A stretch of 33,695 bases of DNA from Verrucomicrobiota bacterium (GTDB lineage Bacteria; Verrucomicrobiota; Verrucomicrobiia; Chthoniobacterales; UBA10450): the NCBI GenBank assembly GCA_003219195.1, contig QHPX01000095.1, forward strand, positions 1 to 33,695. Direction: 5' to 3'. This document shows positions 1 to 9,430 of this stretch, in pieces. The notes beneath the pieces were generated by a model that was given only the letters and a program-made list of their open reading frames with translations, was not told the origin of the DNA and ran no database searches. Position numbers and translations under genes: made by a program. How positions within the stretch are numbered: the first letter of the stretch is position 1; every line of letters starts with the position of its first letter.

Positions 1-147
1 GCCTACGACCGCGCCGACAGGGCCGGCGATGCTTCCGATCGCAGCACCGGTTACGGCCCCAGCAGTTTGCTTTGGAATTCCCGGGATCTGGATGTTCTCC
101 GATGGTTGCGGGTTCTCTTTTTCTTGTGCGTCTGGTTCGTCAGGCAT
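1..147 (-). CDS. N-terminus of a glycine-zipper protein (partial)
   Basis: Only the first 49 codons are inside the window; the gene runs off the left edge. The start is an ATG at 147-145 with a good ribosome binding site, AGAAGGAG at 166-159 on the minus strand, 11 bases upstream. The first 35 or so residues are polar and rich in Glu, Gln and Pro. They are followed by a small-residue hydrophobic stretch with repeated Gly/Ala spacing (TGAAIGSIAGPVGAVVG), which is the look of a glycine-zipper membrane segment. No signal peptide precedes it. Glycine-zipper segments are known in small membrane-associated or stress proteins, but the family cannot be named from this fragment. The strong ribosome binding site and the non-random composition make it a real gene. 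Confidence 0.6.
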   Translation of the reverse strand, partial: MPDEPDAQEKENPQPSENIQIPGIPKQTAGAVTGAAIGSIAGPVGAVVG

Positions 148-158
148 AAATCGCAGAG

Positions 159-166
159 CTCCTTCT
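159..166 (-). promoter_or_regulatory. Ribosome binding site of the left-edge gene
   Basis: AGAAGGAG on the minus strand, 11 bases before the ATG at 147. It is one of the few strong Shine-Dalgarno matches in the window and it fixes the start of the partial gene. Confidence 0.6.
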
Positions 167-286
167 GTTTTGTTCGGTTGCCATCAAAAAGTGATTCGCA
201 CGCCGAGTCTATCACAGCCGTGCGTGAACCCTTTTCCTGGAAATTAGCGCCTGATCTTTGACCAACCGCTCGCCGAAATTGACGGC

Positions 287-640
287 TTAGTGGCCGCGCC
301 TTTGCCCGCCGTCGCGGCGCCCGCCGCCGTAGCCCCCCCCACCACCATAACCACCGCGTCCACCGCCGCCACCACCGCCCGGCGGGCGAGGCTCACGTGG
401 CCGGGCTTCATTCACGGTCAAAGCTCGGCCGTCTACCGGTTTGCCGTTAACTTGAGTGATGGCGTTTTGAGCTTCTTGCTCGGACCCCATTGTCACAAAC
501 GCAAATCCCCGGTATTTGCCTGTGAATTTGTCCTGCATGAGCGTCACTTCCTGCACCGTGCCGGCCTGGGAGAAAAGCTCCTGCAGCTCGTTTTCGGTCG
601 TGTTGAAGGAAAGATTTCCTACGTATAATTTAGTTCCCAT
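287..640 (-). CDS. Glycine-rich RRM RNA-binding protein
   Basis: A 117-residue protein with one RNA recognition motif at residues 3-78 and a Gly/Arg-rich tail at 87-117. The two RNA-contact motifs are clear: RNP2 LYVGNL at residues 5-10 and RNP1 KYRGFAFV at 42-49, with the usual aromatic residues. The tail consists of GGYGGG-type and RGG-type repeats ending in basic residues. This is the architecture of bacterial cold-inducible or abundant RNA-binding proteins of the Rbp type, which bind single-stranded RNA and may act as RNA chaperones. The ATG at 640 has no strong Shine-Dalgarno site. The gene stands alone, divergent from the ketosynthase gene with 183 bases between them. Family identity is near certain; the RNA targets cannot be read from the sequence. 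Confidence 0.93.
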   Translation of the reverse strand: MGTKLYVGNLSFNTTENELQELFSQAGTVQEVTLMQDKFTGKYRGFAFVTMGSEQEAQNAITQVNGKPVDGRALTVNEARPREPRPPGGGGGGGRGGYGGGGGYGGGRRDGGQRRGH

Positions 641-823
641 TGAGTTTATTGTGGAAAACGCCGCTAGGTCACTGTTCCCGCTTATCGGATTTCAAATCGC
701 CACTGAATAAACTCCAACTGACAATCCACCAACTTCCGAGCTCCGTTTCCGTTTCGGCCTCATTAGTAAAGTGCCTTTTTTCAGAAAGCAACATCAAATC
801 GAGGGTCAATTGGCGATATTAAA

Positions 824-2047
824 ATGACGAGATCCACCGCGTTAAACGGAAAAAGTGGTGCGGCCCGCGTTGCGGTTGTAGCCGCAGGGATAATCAGCCC
901 GCTCGGTTGCGGATTGGCTGAGACGCTCGCGTCGCTGCAGGCAGCGCGCGACTGCATCACGCCGGTCACAAGATTCTCCGTGGATCGATGCCGATGCAAA
1001 ACTGCCGGCCAAGTCCCGGATGGACGCGTGGTCGTCGAGCGGAATGGACGGCGCGGACAACGTCTGCATCGCGCCTCGCACATGATGATTACGGCTTTGG
1101 AGGAAGCGCTCACGCAAGATCGACAATTCGAGCCGGATTTAACCGTCGTGGGCACGACAAGCGGCGGCATGAGTTACGGGGAGGATTATTACAGAGCGTT
1201 ACATCGACATGATGATTTACGCCGCTCTCCTACATGGATTGCAAATTATCCACCGCAAAAGGCGGTGATTGATGCGCAGGAAGCATTTGGCATATCCGCG
1301 CCTTGCGAAGTGATTGCCAACGCATGTGCTTCCGGCACAAACGCCATCGGCCACGCCTTCGACTGCGTCCGCTCGGGGCGTTATGAGCGCGTCCTGGCTG
1401 GTGGTTATGACGCGCTCTCCGAATTGGTTTTTGTCGGCTTTGATTCGCTGCAAGCTTCAACGCCAGAGAAATGTCGCCCGTTCGATCGGCATCGTACCGG
1501 GATGGTCCTCGGAGAAGGTGCCGCGATTCTCGCTTTGGAGAATTTCGAGGCCGCGCGCGCGCGCGATGCGGCAATCCTTGCAGAAATAATCGGCTACGGT
1601 ATTTCGACCGATAATTTCCACCTCACGCAACCGAATCCTTCCGGAAGTGGAGCGCGGCAAGCGATGGAGCGGGCTCTTAAGAGCGCGCGGCTTGCGGCCG
1701 ACGCGGTCGATTACATCAATGCACATGGAACGGCTACTCCGTTGAACGACGCAACCGAGGGCAAAGCAATTGGCCAGTTGTTCGGTCGCGTCCCGGTAAG
1801 TTCGACTAAAAGCATGATGGGCCATTCGTTAGGCGCAGCCGGTGCGGTGGAGGCCATCGTCTGCCTGCTCGCGCTCCAGCATCAATTTCTCCCTCCAAAC
1901 ATCAATTTCCGCGCTCCAGATGAAGATGCCGATCTAAACATTGTCGCGAATGAATCGCAGCCCGCGTCTGTGCGCACAGTTCTTTCGAACTCGTTCGGTT
2001 TCGGCGGCACGAACGCTTCCATTCTAATACAGCAATTCAAGACATGA
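824..2047 (+). CDS. Beta-ketoacyl-ACP synthase (FabF/KAS II-like), active
   Basis: A 407-residue thiolase-fold condensing enzyme, which joins malonyl-ACP to an acyl chain with loss of CO2 in fatty-acid or polyketide synthesis. The full Cys-His-His triad is visible: Cys168 in NACASGTNAIG, His301 in NAHGTATPLND and His334 in KSMMGHSLGAAG, with Lys329 before it. The C-terminal GFGGTN loop is at 391-396. Length is normal for FabF. Its stop overlaps the start of the next gene by 4 bases (ATGA, 2044-2047), and that gene encodes a degenerate relative. The pair recalls the KS/chain-length-factor pairs of type II polyketide and aryl polyene systems. No ACP, ketoreductase or dehydratase gene lies nearby, so a dedicated product cannot be assigned. 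A plain fatty-acid role remains possible. Confidence 0.9.
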   Translation: MTRSTALNGKSGAARVAVVAAGIISPLGCGLAETLASLQAARDCITPVTRFSVDRCRCKTAGQVPDGRVVVERNGRRGQRLHRASHMMITALEEALTQDRQFEPDLTVVGTTSGGMSYGEDYYRALHRHDDLRRSPTWIANYPPQKAVIDAQEAFGISAPCEVIANACASGTNAIGHAFDCVRSGRYERVLAGGYDALSELVFVGFDSLQASTPEKCRPFDRHRTGMVLGEGAAILALENFEAARARDAAILAEIIGYGISTDNFHLTQPNPSGSGARQAMERALKSARLAADAVDYINAHGTATPLNDATEGKAIGQLFGRVPVSSTKSMMGHSLGAAGAVEAIVCLLALQHQFLPPNINFRAPDEDADLNIVANESQPASVRTVLSNSFGFGGTNASILIQQFKT

Positions 2048-3177
2048 GTCTGGGTATTGCCGGCATGGGGTGGATTACACCATTGGGAGCCGGTATTGAT
2101 CTCGTCTGGGACCGTTTGCTACGCGGCGAAGAAGCGCACGCTGAAAAAATTGCCGGGCAATGTGATGGTCAATCTTACACGGTTTTTCGAGTGCCGGAGT
2201 CCGTGTTAGCTAGTCTGGCGCCGCACCCGCGCCTGCGCCGTGTCAGTTTGATTTCGCGCTTTGCCGCCGCGGCCGGTTTGGAAGCACTGGCTAACGCACG
2301 CGTGAAACTCGATTTAAAGATTGCCGGGCGAACGGCTCTCATCTTCGCAATCTCGAATGGCGGCGTGATCTACACGAAACGTTTTTACCGCGACATCATT
2401 GAATCGGGTCCGCAAGCAGCCAGTCCACTCTTGTTTCCCGAAACGGTTTTTAACGCGCCCGCAAGTCACCTTGCGGCCATTCTTGGTATTACGGGCGCCA
2501 CTTACACGCTGGTGGGTGATGGGGCCGTCGGGCTTGTGGCAATGAGAATGGCAGAGGAGGTAATGGCAAATGTTGCGATCGACTATTGCCTTGTCGTCGG
2601 CGCGGAAGAAGTCGACTGGCTCCTTTGCGACGCGTATCGCCGGTGGCGTCTTCTCCGTTCGGAAGCTCCGGTCGAACCCTTCAGCGAAATCGCGAAAGGG
2701 ATGATTTTGAGCGAAGGAGCCGGAGCAATCCTGCTGGCACGCGGAGGGCCACTGAAGATCGAGAGTACTCATGCCGGCCGCTACTACCGTAAACGCACTG
2801 ACGCGGAAACAGTTTTGAAACAAATCCTTTCCGAGCTCATTGAAGCTGAAAACGACTTTGTCATTGCGAGCGCGAACGGCACATTTGTCGATCAAGCGGA
2901 ATGCCGCGCGCTGTCGAGATTAGTCCCGGAGGCGCTCGTCTACACGGTGAAACCAGCGCTCGGTGAAAGTGTCGGGGCCGGCGGCTTGTGGCAGATCATC
3001 GTGGCAAGCCAGGCTCTACGGCACGAAGAACTGCCCCCATTGCTTCACGCGCCTGCCGAAACTCGGTTACGAATTCCAACTATTCGTATGAGCGTGAGGA
3101 ATGCGCGTGCCGCGATTGTCTTGAGCTGTGGGCTAAATCAGCAAATCGCAGGGCTACGTCTCGCCTTGGACGGCTGA
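2044..3177 (+). CDS. Degenerate ketosynthase, chain-length-factor-like
   Basis: A 377-residue homologue of the preceding synthase in which all three catalytic residues are replaced. The nucleophile position is Gly160 (TLVGDGAVGLVAM aligned to the usual TACASG), the first His is Asn278 (SANGT) and the second is Glu308 (KPALGESVGAGG). Lys303 is kept, as is the N-terminal signature GMGWITPLGAG. It therefore should not condense acyl chains itself. In type II polyketide and aryl polyene systems a partner subunit of this kind forms a heterodimer with the active synthase and shapes the product pocket. The 4-base overlap with the active synthase gene supports translational coupling and a complex with fixed stoichiometry. 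A role as chain-length factor is inferred. The Cys is Gly here, not the Gln common in actinobacterial chain-length factors. Confidence 0.82.
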   Translation: MSLGIAGMGWITPLGAGIDLVWDRLLRGEEAHAEKIAGQCDGQSYTVFRVPESVLASLAPHPRLRRVSLISRFAAAAGLEALANARVKLDLKIAGRTALIFAISNGGVIYTKRFYRDIIESGPQAASPLLFPETVFNAPASHLAAILGITGATYTLVGDGAVGLVAMRMAEEVMANVAIDYCLVVGAEEVDWLLCDAYRRWRLLRSEAPVEPFSEIAKGMILSEGAGAILLARGGPLKIESTHAGRYYRKRTDAETVLKQILSELIEAENDFVIASANGTFVDQAECRALSRLVPEALVYTVKPALGESVGAGGLWQIIVASQALRHEELPPLLHAPAETRLRIPTIRMSVRNARAAIVLSCGLNQQIAGLRLALDG

Positions 3178-3195
3178 AATCGATCAGGTGCTTTG

Positions 3196-3224
3196 TTGAC
3201 AAAATAGGCTCTTTTGCAAATGAG
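3196..3224 (+). promoter_or_regulatory. Possible lptD promoter with overlapping inverted repeat
   Basis: A perfect TTGACA lies at 3196-3201, but no good -10 hexamer follows at 16-18 bases. An imperfect inverted repeat overlaps it: GGCTCTTTTGCAAA at 3207-3220 against TTTGCAAGAGCC at 3252-3263. The arms could form a leader hairpin just before the lptD start at 3292. This suggests a separate or attenuated lptD transcript, but the -10 is weak, so the call is tentative. Confidence 0.25.
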
Positions 3225-3291
3225 CGGCTTCACTCGCATCCGGTTTTTGGCTTTGCAAGAGCCCCTTGCTCCGCTACCTTCGGCCTCCGCC

Positions 3292-5541
3292 ATGCGAATG
3301 CCGGCTCGTTTGTTCCTTGCACTCCTTTTTTTGGCAGCTGGCTTGGCCAAGGGAGCAATCAAGACTCCGGAAAATTCACCAATCGAAATCACGTCCACTG
3401 GCGAAACCAGCTATGAGGATGGGCTGGCCACAGCGCGAGACAATGTCGCCATTCACGTCGGCGACACAGACATCTACGCCGATTACGCGCAATACAATTC
3501 GCACACACACGAAGTGCTGGCGGAAGGCCATGTGCGAATCTATCGCGATGTCGATCTTTACCTGGCCGAGAGCGGCATTTACAACATCGACACAAAACGG
3601 ATTCGCGCGACCAACATGCGGACCGAATCGGATCCATACTTTGTTAGCGGTCAAAATGTCAGCGAGATTTCCGAAAACGGCTACCTGGTAGAGAACGGAA
3701 TCTTCACCACGCACGATTCCCCAAATGCCAATTTCCATCTGCGGGCGCGGAAGATTCGAGTTTACGAGAAAGACCGTGTCGTTTTTCAAAATGTGACCTT
3801 CTACGTTGGCAACGTGCCGATCTTTTGGTGGCCTTATTTGTACCAATCGCTCAGTGACGCGTTCAGCTTTACGGTCTCACCGGCGTTTTTGAGCTCATGG
3901 GGGCCATCGCTCCTTACTCAAGTGACGTTCCCGATCCGGGAGAACATCAAAGGCCGCGTTCGGCTAGACTATCGGGGCCGGCGCGGCGTGGCCATCGGGT
4001 TCGAATCGGACATCGATTATGGCAAAGACAACAGCAGCTGGGCCAAGCTCAAGACCTATTATCTACAGGATCAAAATCCGCTGCTGAATCGAACGGCCCT
4101 GCCGCGTGGCGCAGTTCCGACCGGGCGATACCGGCTTAGCCTGGAGGACCACACGGAGTTCACCGATGACATCTACGGCATTGTCGACATCACGAAGCTC
4201 AGTGACGCGTTCGTTATGCAGGACTTTTACCAAAATGAGTTCCGCATCAACCCCGTTCCCGATAATGTGGTCGCGTTAGCCAAGACCGACCCATTTTACA
4301 CGCTCACCGCGATCGCGCGTTTTCAGGCAAACGAGTTCTTCGAGCAAACCGAACGTTTGCCGGAAGTGGTTCTGGACATCAAGCGGCACGCGCTTTTTGG
4401 CGGGCCTATTTTCTACGAAGGCGAAAGCGGATTTGCCAATCTGGAGCGAGCATTTGCCGACGGCTCGGCCTTTGAGGATTACAGCGCCATCCGTCTTGAT
4501 ACCTTTCACCAGCTCCTCTACCCGAACACTTATTTCGGCTGGCTTTCCATCGTGCCGCGCGTCGGTTTCCGAGGCACATATTATACCGAAACCCGCGACC
4601 TCGGGAAAACAGTCTTCGGGCCAAGCTCAAATCCGTTCGTCCCAGATTTCCTTCTGCCAGATCCCACACTCGCGAATCCAATTGTTTTTGGGGGCAACAC
4701 ATTCCGGACGGTCTTTAACGCCGGAGCAGAAGCATCTTTTAAAATCTCGCGCGATTGGGAGGATGTCCAAAGCCGGGCGTTTGGTCTCGATGGACTTCTC
4801 CACGTGATCCAGCCATTCACGAACTTCTCTTACGTAGCCAATGGCGGCGCCGACCCAGCCTCCATTCTCCAGTTCGATCGATTTGAACCTTCCACCCAAC
4901 TTCGCCCAATCGATTTCCCACAATTCACTTCGATCGATTCAATCGATAATTGGACGGTCTGGCGCCTCGGCGTCCGCAATCGTCTCGAGACGCGGCGCGA
5001 CGATGAGACCTTCACCTGGCTCGAAGTCGATACTTTTTTTGACGTGAACTTCGACAACCCGTACGATCGCACGCCATATTCTAACTTTTTTAACAATATT
5101 CGCTTCGCGCCGCTGCCGTGGGTCACGTTCACGGTCAACTCTCAAATTCCAGCTTTCGACAAGGGTTTTACGGAAGTCAATACGAGCGTGACTGTGCAAC
5201 CGATGGCGAATCTGCAATTGAACTTTGGGCATCGCTATTTGAACGATAACCCTTCTTTCCTGGACAGCAGCTTGTTCGTGGTCGGCGGATATTACCGCCT
5301 CGATGAAAACTGGGGCCTGGGCGCCCAAGAGGTGTACGAAGAGGCAACCGGAGTTCTTGAGCAACAGCGTTACTCTGTGTATCGCGATCTAACAAACTGG
5401 GTAGCCTCATTCGGCGCCGTGATTCGAGACAACGCAGGCGTGAAAGAATATGGCGTGCTATTTACCTTTACGCTTAAAGCATTTCCGAAGTTCGGCTTCG
5501 ATTTGAATTTCGATCCCGCGGGGGCAGGCCAGAGCCCATGA
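3292..5541 (+). CDS. lptD: LPS assembly outer-membrane protein LptD
   Basis: LptD is the outer-membrane beta-barrel that, with LptE, inserts lipopolysaccharide into the outer leaflet. The chosen ATG at 3292 begins a clean signal peptide (MRMPARLFLALLFLAAGLAKG); the frame is open further upstream, but that stretch is not signal-like. The mature N-terminus carries an OstA/LptA-like beta-jellyroll (roughly residues 35-165) with repeated strands such as VAIHVGDTDIYADYAQY and the AEGHVRIYRDVDLYLAESG pattern. The LptD barrel follows from about FWWPYLYQSLSD to the C-terminus, rich in alternating aromatic strands. The protein is about 749 residues, close to the usual LptD length. The gene follows the synthase pair by about 110 bases, linking acyl-chain chemistry with envelope assembly by position only. 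Confidence 0.88.
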   Translation: MRMPARLFLALLFLAAGLAKGAIKTPENSPIEITSTGETSYEDGLATARDNVAIHVGDTDIYADYAQYNSHTHEVLAEGHVRIYRDVDLYLAESGIYNIDTKRIRATNMRTESDPYFVSGQNVSEISENGYLVENGIFTTHDSPNANFHLRARKIRVYEKDRVVFQNVTFYVGNVPIFWWPYLYQSLSDAFSFTVSPAFLSSWGPSLLTQVTFPIRENIKGRVRLDYRGRRGVAIGFESDIDYGKDNSSWAKLKTYYLQDQNPLLNRTALPRGAVPTGRYRLSLEDHTEFTDDIYGIVDITKLSDAFVMQDFYQNEFRINPVPDNVVALAKTDPFYTLTAIARFQANEFFEQTERLPEVVLDIKRHALFGGPIFYEGESGFANLERAFADGSAFEDYSAIRLDTFHQLLYPNTYFGWLSIVPRVGFRGTYYTETRDLGKTVFGPSSNPFVPDFLLPDPTLANPIVFGGNTFRTVFNAGAEASFKISRDWEDVQSRAFGLDGLLHVIQPFTNFSYVANGGADPASILQFDRFEPSTQLRPIDFPQFTSIDSIDNWTVWRLGVRNRLETRRDDETFTWLEVDTFFDVNFDNPYDRTPYSNFFNNIRFAPLPWVTFTVNSQIPAFDKGFTEVNTSVTVQPMANLQLNFGHRYLNDNPSFLDSSLFVVGGYYRLDENWGLGAQEVYEEATGVLEQQRYSVYRDLTNWVASFGAVIRDNAGVKEYGVLFTFTLKAFPKFGFDLNFDPAGAGQSP

Positions 5542-5629
5542 GCGAGACAGCACGAAGAATGTTACGCTGTCCAGACTCGGCCGGGCCACTCCTTCATCGC
5601 GCCTGAGCCGCGGTGCTACTTCATTCGCT

Positions 5630-6943
5630 ATGGACATTTCAATCATTGGTTCCGGTTACGTCGGCCTTGTTACCGGAGCTTGCTTTGCCGACGTTGGTCA
5701 CAACGTTTTGTGCATCGACAACGATCCCCGCAAAATCGATGCACTGCAGGCGGGCAAAGTACCGATCTACGAACCTGGCCTCGAGGAAGTGATCCATCGC
5801 AACGTTTCGGCGCATCGCTTGCGTTTTACCGGCAGCATTCGCGAAGGCGTCGAAAATTCACAGATCGTTTTCATTGCCGTGCCCACTCCGCAACAGCTGA
5901 ATGGCGATGTCGATCTTAGCTTCATCGAAAAGGTCGCGCGAGAGATTGCAGGCGTCTTGACCAGCTATCGCGTCATTGTCGATAAAAGCACTGTGCCTGT
6001 GAAAACAGGTGAAAAAGTCGCCACATCCATCAAACGTTACAATCGCCATCGCGCGAAGTTTGATGTGGTCAGCAATCCTGAGTTTTTGCGCGAAGGTTGC
6101 GCCGTGGCCGATTTGATGCATCCGGACCGGATTGTCATTGGGGCTCAAAGCGAACACGCCATCGACCTGATGAAGAAGGTCTACGAGCCATTCATGGCGC
6201 CGATTCTCGTTACCGACATTAACAGTGCCGAGCTCATCAAACACGCGGCTAATTCGTTTCTCGCGCTAAAAATTTCCTACATCAACGCCGTTTCGGCTAT
6301 TTGTGAGGCAAGCGGCGCCGATGTCGAAAAAGTCGCTGACGGAATTGGAATGGACCGGCGCATCGGTCGCGATTTTCTCAATGCTGGAATCGGCTACGGT
6401 GGCTCATGTTTCCCAAAGGACATTGCGGCATTTATCACGATCAGCGAACAACTTGGTGTGCCGTTTAATTTGCTCAAGGAAGTGCAGCGGATAAACACAG
6501 CGCAGAAAGAGCGTTTTCTCAAAGTCATACGCGAAACGCTTTGGGTCCTGCGCGAAAAGAAAATCGCTGTCTGGGGGCTCACGTTCAAACCGGACACCGA
6601 CGATATTCGTTCCTCTGTCGCGATTGAGCTGGTGGCCAATCTTTTGCGCGAAGGCGCGCATGTCACCGCCTACGATCCAAAAGGTATGGAAAGGGCACGC
6701 GAGGTGAAGACCATCGAGGGCGTCGCGTTCGCAGCTTCTGCTCTCGAAGCGATCGACGGCGCCGAGGCGCTGATTATTGCCACGGAATGGAGCGAATTCG
6801 CCAATGTCGATCTTGCTCTGGTAAAGGAAAGAATGGTTACGCCGATCGTCTTTGATGGACGAAATCTGTTTGATTCCGAGACGATGGGCCAGCTCGGCTT
6901 CCGCTATCATTCCATCGGTCGCGCCAGCATCACGCCACACTGA
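5630..6943 (+). CDS. ugd: UDP-glucose 6-dehydrogenase
   Basis: This 437-residue enzyme oxidises UDP-glucose to UDP-glucuronate with two NAD+, supplying uronic acids for capsule, exopolysaccharide or lipopolysaccharide. The Rossmann nucleotide-binding loop GSGYVGLVTG is at residues 7-16. The catalytic Cys260 sits in GIGYGGSCFPKD, and the substrate-site Lys205 and Asn208 are in ELIKHAANSFLALK. The C-terminal UDP-binding domain contains the WGLTFKPDTDDIRSS signature. Length matches the bacterial family. It starts 88 bases after lptD and is followed after only 11 bases by rsmB, so a shared transcript is likely. No other sugar-nucleotide gene is adjacent. Confidence 0.95.
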   Translation: MDISIIGSGYVGLVTGACFADVGHNVLCIDNDPRKIDALQAGKVPIYEPGLEEVIHRNVSAHRLRFTGSIREGVENSQIVFIAVPTPQQLNGDVDLSFIEKVAREIAGVLTSYRVIVDKSTVPVKTGEKVATSIKRYNRHRAKFDVVSNPEFLREGCAVADLMHPDRIVIGAQSEHAIDLMKKVYEPFMAPILVTDINSAELIKHAANSFLALKISYINAVSAICEASGADVEKVADGIGMDRRIGRDFLNAGIGYGGSCFPKDIAAFITISEQLGVPFNLLKEVQRINTAQKERFLKVIRETLWVLREKKIAVWGLTFKPDTDDIRSSVAIELVANLLREGAHVTAYDPKGMERAREVKTIEGVAFAASALEAIDGAEALIIATEWSEFANVDLALVKERMVTPIVFDGRNLFDSETMGQLGFRYHSIGRASITPH

Positions 6944-6954
6944 GCGCATCATCC

Positions 6955-8220
6955 GTGGCGAAGCGCATGGCAGAACCGTCCGCTCGCCTGACTGCGCTGG
7001 CAGCGCTGCGGGCGTGGCGAACCGAAAAGCGCTTCGCCGATTCGATCATCAACAAACTGCTGGCTCAGACGGAGCTCGATCCGCGGGACCGCGCTTTTAT
7101 TCTGGAGTTATTTTACGGCGTCCTGCGCAATGCAACGCTGCTTGATTTTTGGATCGGCTCCCTTCGCCAGTCTCCCCTCGATGTCGATCTTCGCGATCTT
7201 CTTCGCCTCGGTCTTTACCAGCTCTTTTTCCTCAAAACCCCCGAGCACGCGGCGGTCCACGAAACGGTCGAGCTCGCGCCGAAAAGCCGTCGGGCATTGA
7301 TCAACGCAATTCTTCGGACCGCGGCGCGTCGGCAAGATGAATTGCGTTTGCAGGCAAGCAAGCAGTGCTTGGCGATCCGCACCTCTCATCAACGATTTCT
7401 GGTCGCACGTTGGGAACAGAACTTTGGACCCGACGCCGCCGAAGCGTTGTGCACTTGGAATAACCGCCCGCCGCCTCTGTATGCCCGCATCAATCGATTG
7501 AAAATCGGTCGCCAAGACTTTCGTCGGGCTTATCCCGAAGCGCGGTCGATATCAGGTAATCGAGGTTTTGTGGAATTTCGTGCGTTTCCAACCGAGGCTC
7601 TCGCCAAGGGTCATTGCTACATTCAAGACCCAAGTACAGCCATTGCTTGCCGGCTTCTCGACCCGCAACCTGGAGAAAAAATTCTCGACGTGTGTGCGGC
7701 GCCGGGTGGAAAAACAAGTTACGTCGCGGAACTGATGCAAAATCGGGGCGCGCTCGTGGCCTGCGACCGGGCAGTCGGGCGCCTCCGCGTTCTCGAAGAA
7801 AATCTTGCGCGACTCGGCGCCGGAATTGCTCGCGTTTTTCATTTCGATTGGACGCACCGGCGCATCCCAAAAGAACTTGTTGCGATCGCTCCTTTTGACC
7901 GCGTCTTGATTGACGCCCCATGCAGCAACACCGGAGTGATGCGACGCCGCGTGGACGTTCGATGGCGAATAAGAGCAGCGGACTTTGTTCGCATGCAAGA
8001 GCAGCAACTCAAAATTGTTCGCACAGCCCTCGGTTTATTGAAGACTGGCGGAGTGTTTGTCTATAGCACGTGCAGCCTTGAGCCTGAAGAAAATGAAAAG
8101 GTGATGCAGCAACTCTTGCGTGAATTTGCAAACTCGCGACAAATGGAAGCTCGATCGTCGCTTCCGTTCCGAGACGGCTTTGATGGTGCGTTTGCAGCGA
8201 AGCTTATCCGGGCCGCCTAG
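6955..8220 (+). CDS. rsmB: 16S rRNA (cytosine-5) methyltransferase RsmB
   Basis: RsmB (Sun/Fmu) methylates C967 of 16S rRNA with S-adenosylmethionine. The protein shows the N-terminal NusB-like RNA-binding domain (residues 8-130) and a C-terminal Rossmann methyltransferase domain. Motif I is DVCAAPGGKTSYVAEL at 245-260. Motif IV is DAPCSNTGVMRRRVDVRW with Cys323, and motif VI is YSTCSLEPEENEKV with Cys373. These are the two cysteines that m5C methyltransferases use for product release and catalysis. The start is GTG at 6955; an in-frame ATG lies 12 bases later at 6967. The C-terminal tail is a little short, ending soon after the GFDGAFAAKLIR segment typical of the family. Confidence 0.93.
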   Translation: MAKRMAEPSARLTALAALRAWRTEKRFADSIINKLLAQTELDPRDRAFILELFYGVLRNATLLDFWIGSLRQSPLDVDLRDLLRLGLYQLFFLKTPEHAAVHETVELAPKSRRALINAILRTAARRQDELRLQASKQCLAIRTSHQRFLVARWEQNFGPDAAEALCTWNNRPPPLYARINRLKIGRQDFRRAYPEARSISGNRGFVEFRAFPTEALAKGHCYIQDPSTAIACRLLDPQPGEKILDVCAAPGGKTSYVAELMQNRGALVACDRAVGRLRVLEENLARLGAGIARVFHFDWTHRRIPKELVAIAPFDRVLIDAPCSNTGVMRRRVDVRWRIRAADFVRMQEQQLKIVRTALGLLKTGGVFVYSTCSLEPEENEKVMQQLLREFANSRQMEARSSLPFRDGFDGAFAAKLIRAA

Positions 8221-8281
8221 CTGGAGTACCGGTCTCGGCCCTGGGTTGCATCCGTCGCGTCCAGTGGAATCATAACCTCCT

Positions 8282-9412
8282 GTGCATGATGCCCGCTTCG
8301 ACACACTCGCCAAACTTCTTGTTGGCTATTCCATTCGACTTAAGCGCGACGAAAACGTTTTGATCGAAGCGTTCGACGTTCCTGAGGAAATGACTATCGC
8401 GCTTATCCGGACGGCGCGAAACATTGGCGCAATTCCCTTCGTCCAAATTCACCGCGCACGAGTCAGCCGCGCTCTTGCACTCGGGGCGTCGGAGCGACAA
8501 CTAAAGCTGATGGCGAGCCACGAACTGGCACGGATGAAAAAGATGAACGCGTATATTGCGCTGCGTGGCAGCAACAACATCACCGAATTATCGGACGTGC
8601 CGGCGGAGCGGATGAAATTGATCGCCAAAACAATGCGGCCAGTGCAGGACCAAAGAGTTAAAAAAACGAAGTGGGTAGTCTTGCGCTGGCCGACCCCATC
8701 AATGGCACAACTTGCTGGAATGAGCACGGAGGCTTTCGAAGACTTTTATTTCGCAGTCTGCACCCTGGATTATCGCAAACTGCAACCTGGAATGAAAGCG
8801 CTTAAGGCGCTGATGGAAAAAACGGATTGCGTCGAGATCAAAGAGCCCGAGACCGAGCTCCGCTTCAGCCTCAAAGGAATTCCGGCTGTGATCTGTGGGG
8901 GGGACCGCAACATCCCCGACGGTGAGGTTTTCAGTTGCCCTGTGAAAAATTCTGTCCAGGGGCATGTTACTTTTAACGCGCCGAGCATTTATCAAGGCAT
9001 TAGTTTCGATGGAATCCGCCTGGAGTTTCGAGATGGAAAGATCGTCAATGCCATAAGCAATCGAACGAAGGAACTGAATAAGATCCTCGATTCAGATGCC
9101 GGCGCCCGTTATATCGGTGAGTTTTCACTCGGGTTTAATCCGCACGTTCTGGAACCGATGCGGGATATCTTGTTCGATGAGAAAATTGCCGGCTCATTCC
9201 ACTTCACACCTGGTCAAGCTTACGAAGAGGCCGACAATGGAAATCGGAGCCAGGTCCATTGGGACATGGTCAGCATTCAGCGGCCAGAATATGGTGGTGG
9301 AGAAATTTATTTCGACGGTAAATTGATCAGGCGCGACGGAGAATTTCTACCTAAACAGCTACGATCTTTAAATCGCGGTCGCTTTGCCAGGCGCTCGACG
9401 CCGCCGAGGTAG
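8282..9412 (+). CDS. M29 family metallo-aminopeptidase
   Basis: A 376-residue thermophilic-type aminopeptidase (AmpS/aminopeptidase T/PepS family), which removes N-terminal residues using two metal ions. Likely metal ligands are Glu215 in NIPDGEVF, Glu280 in [10 protein letters not shown], His307 in [11 protein letters not shown], and His326 with Asp328 in SQVHWDMV. Tyr314 is the probable catalytic tyrosine. The late signature [17 protein letters not shown] is also typical. No signal peptide is present, so it should be cytoplasmic. The start is GTG at 8282; no Shine-Dalgarno match is seen. It lies 61 bases after rsmB and converges on the repeat-protein gene, with a hairpin between them. Confidence 0.92.
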   Translation: MHDARFDTLAKLLVGYSIRLKRDENVLIEAFDVPEEMTIALIRTARNIGAIPFVQIHRARVSRALALGASERQLKLMASHELARMKKMNAYIALRGSNNITELSDVPAERMKLIAKTMRPVQDQRVKKTKWVVLRWPTPSMAQLAGMSTEAFEDFYFAVCTLDYRKLQPGMKALKALMEKTDCVEIKEPETELRFSLKGIPAVICGGDRNIPDGEVFSCPVKNSVQGHVTFNAPSIYQGISFDGIRLEFRDGKIVNAISNRTKELNKILDSDAGARYIGEFSLGFNPHVLEPMRDILFDEKIAGSFHFTPGQAYEEADNGNRSQVHWDMVSIQRPEYGGGEIYFDGKLIRRDGEFLPKQLRSLNRGRFARRSTPPR

Positions 9413-9430
9413 GCAGCAGGATTTACGGTT

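Noticed and set aside
2314-2895. Long minus-strand reading frame (193 codons) inside the second ketosynthase gene
   Set aside because: It is antisense to a gene with clear family motifs and shows no domain of its own; such frames are expected in GC-rich coding sequence.
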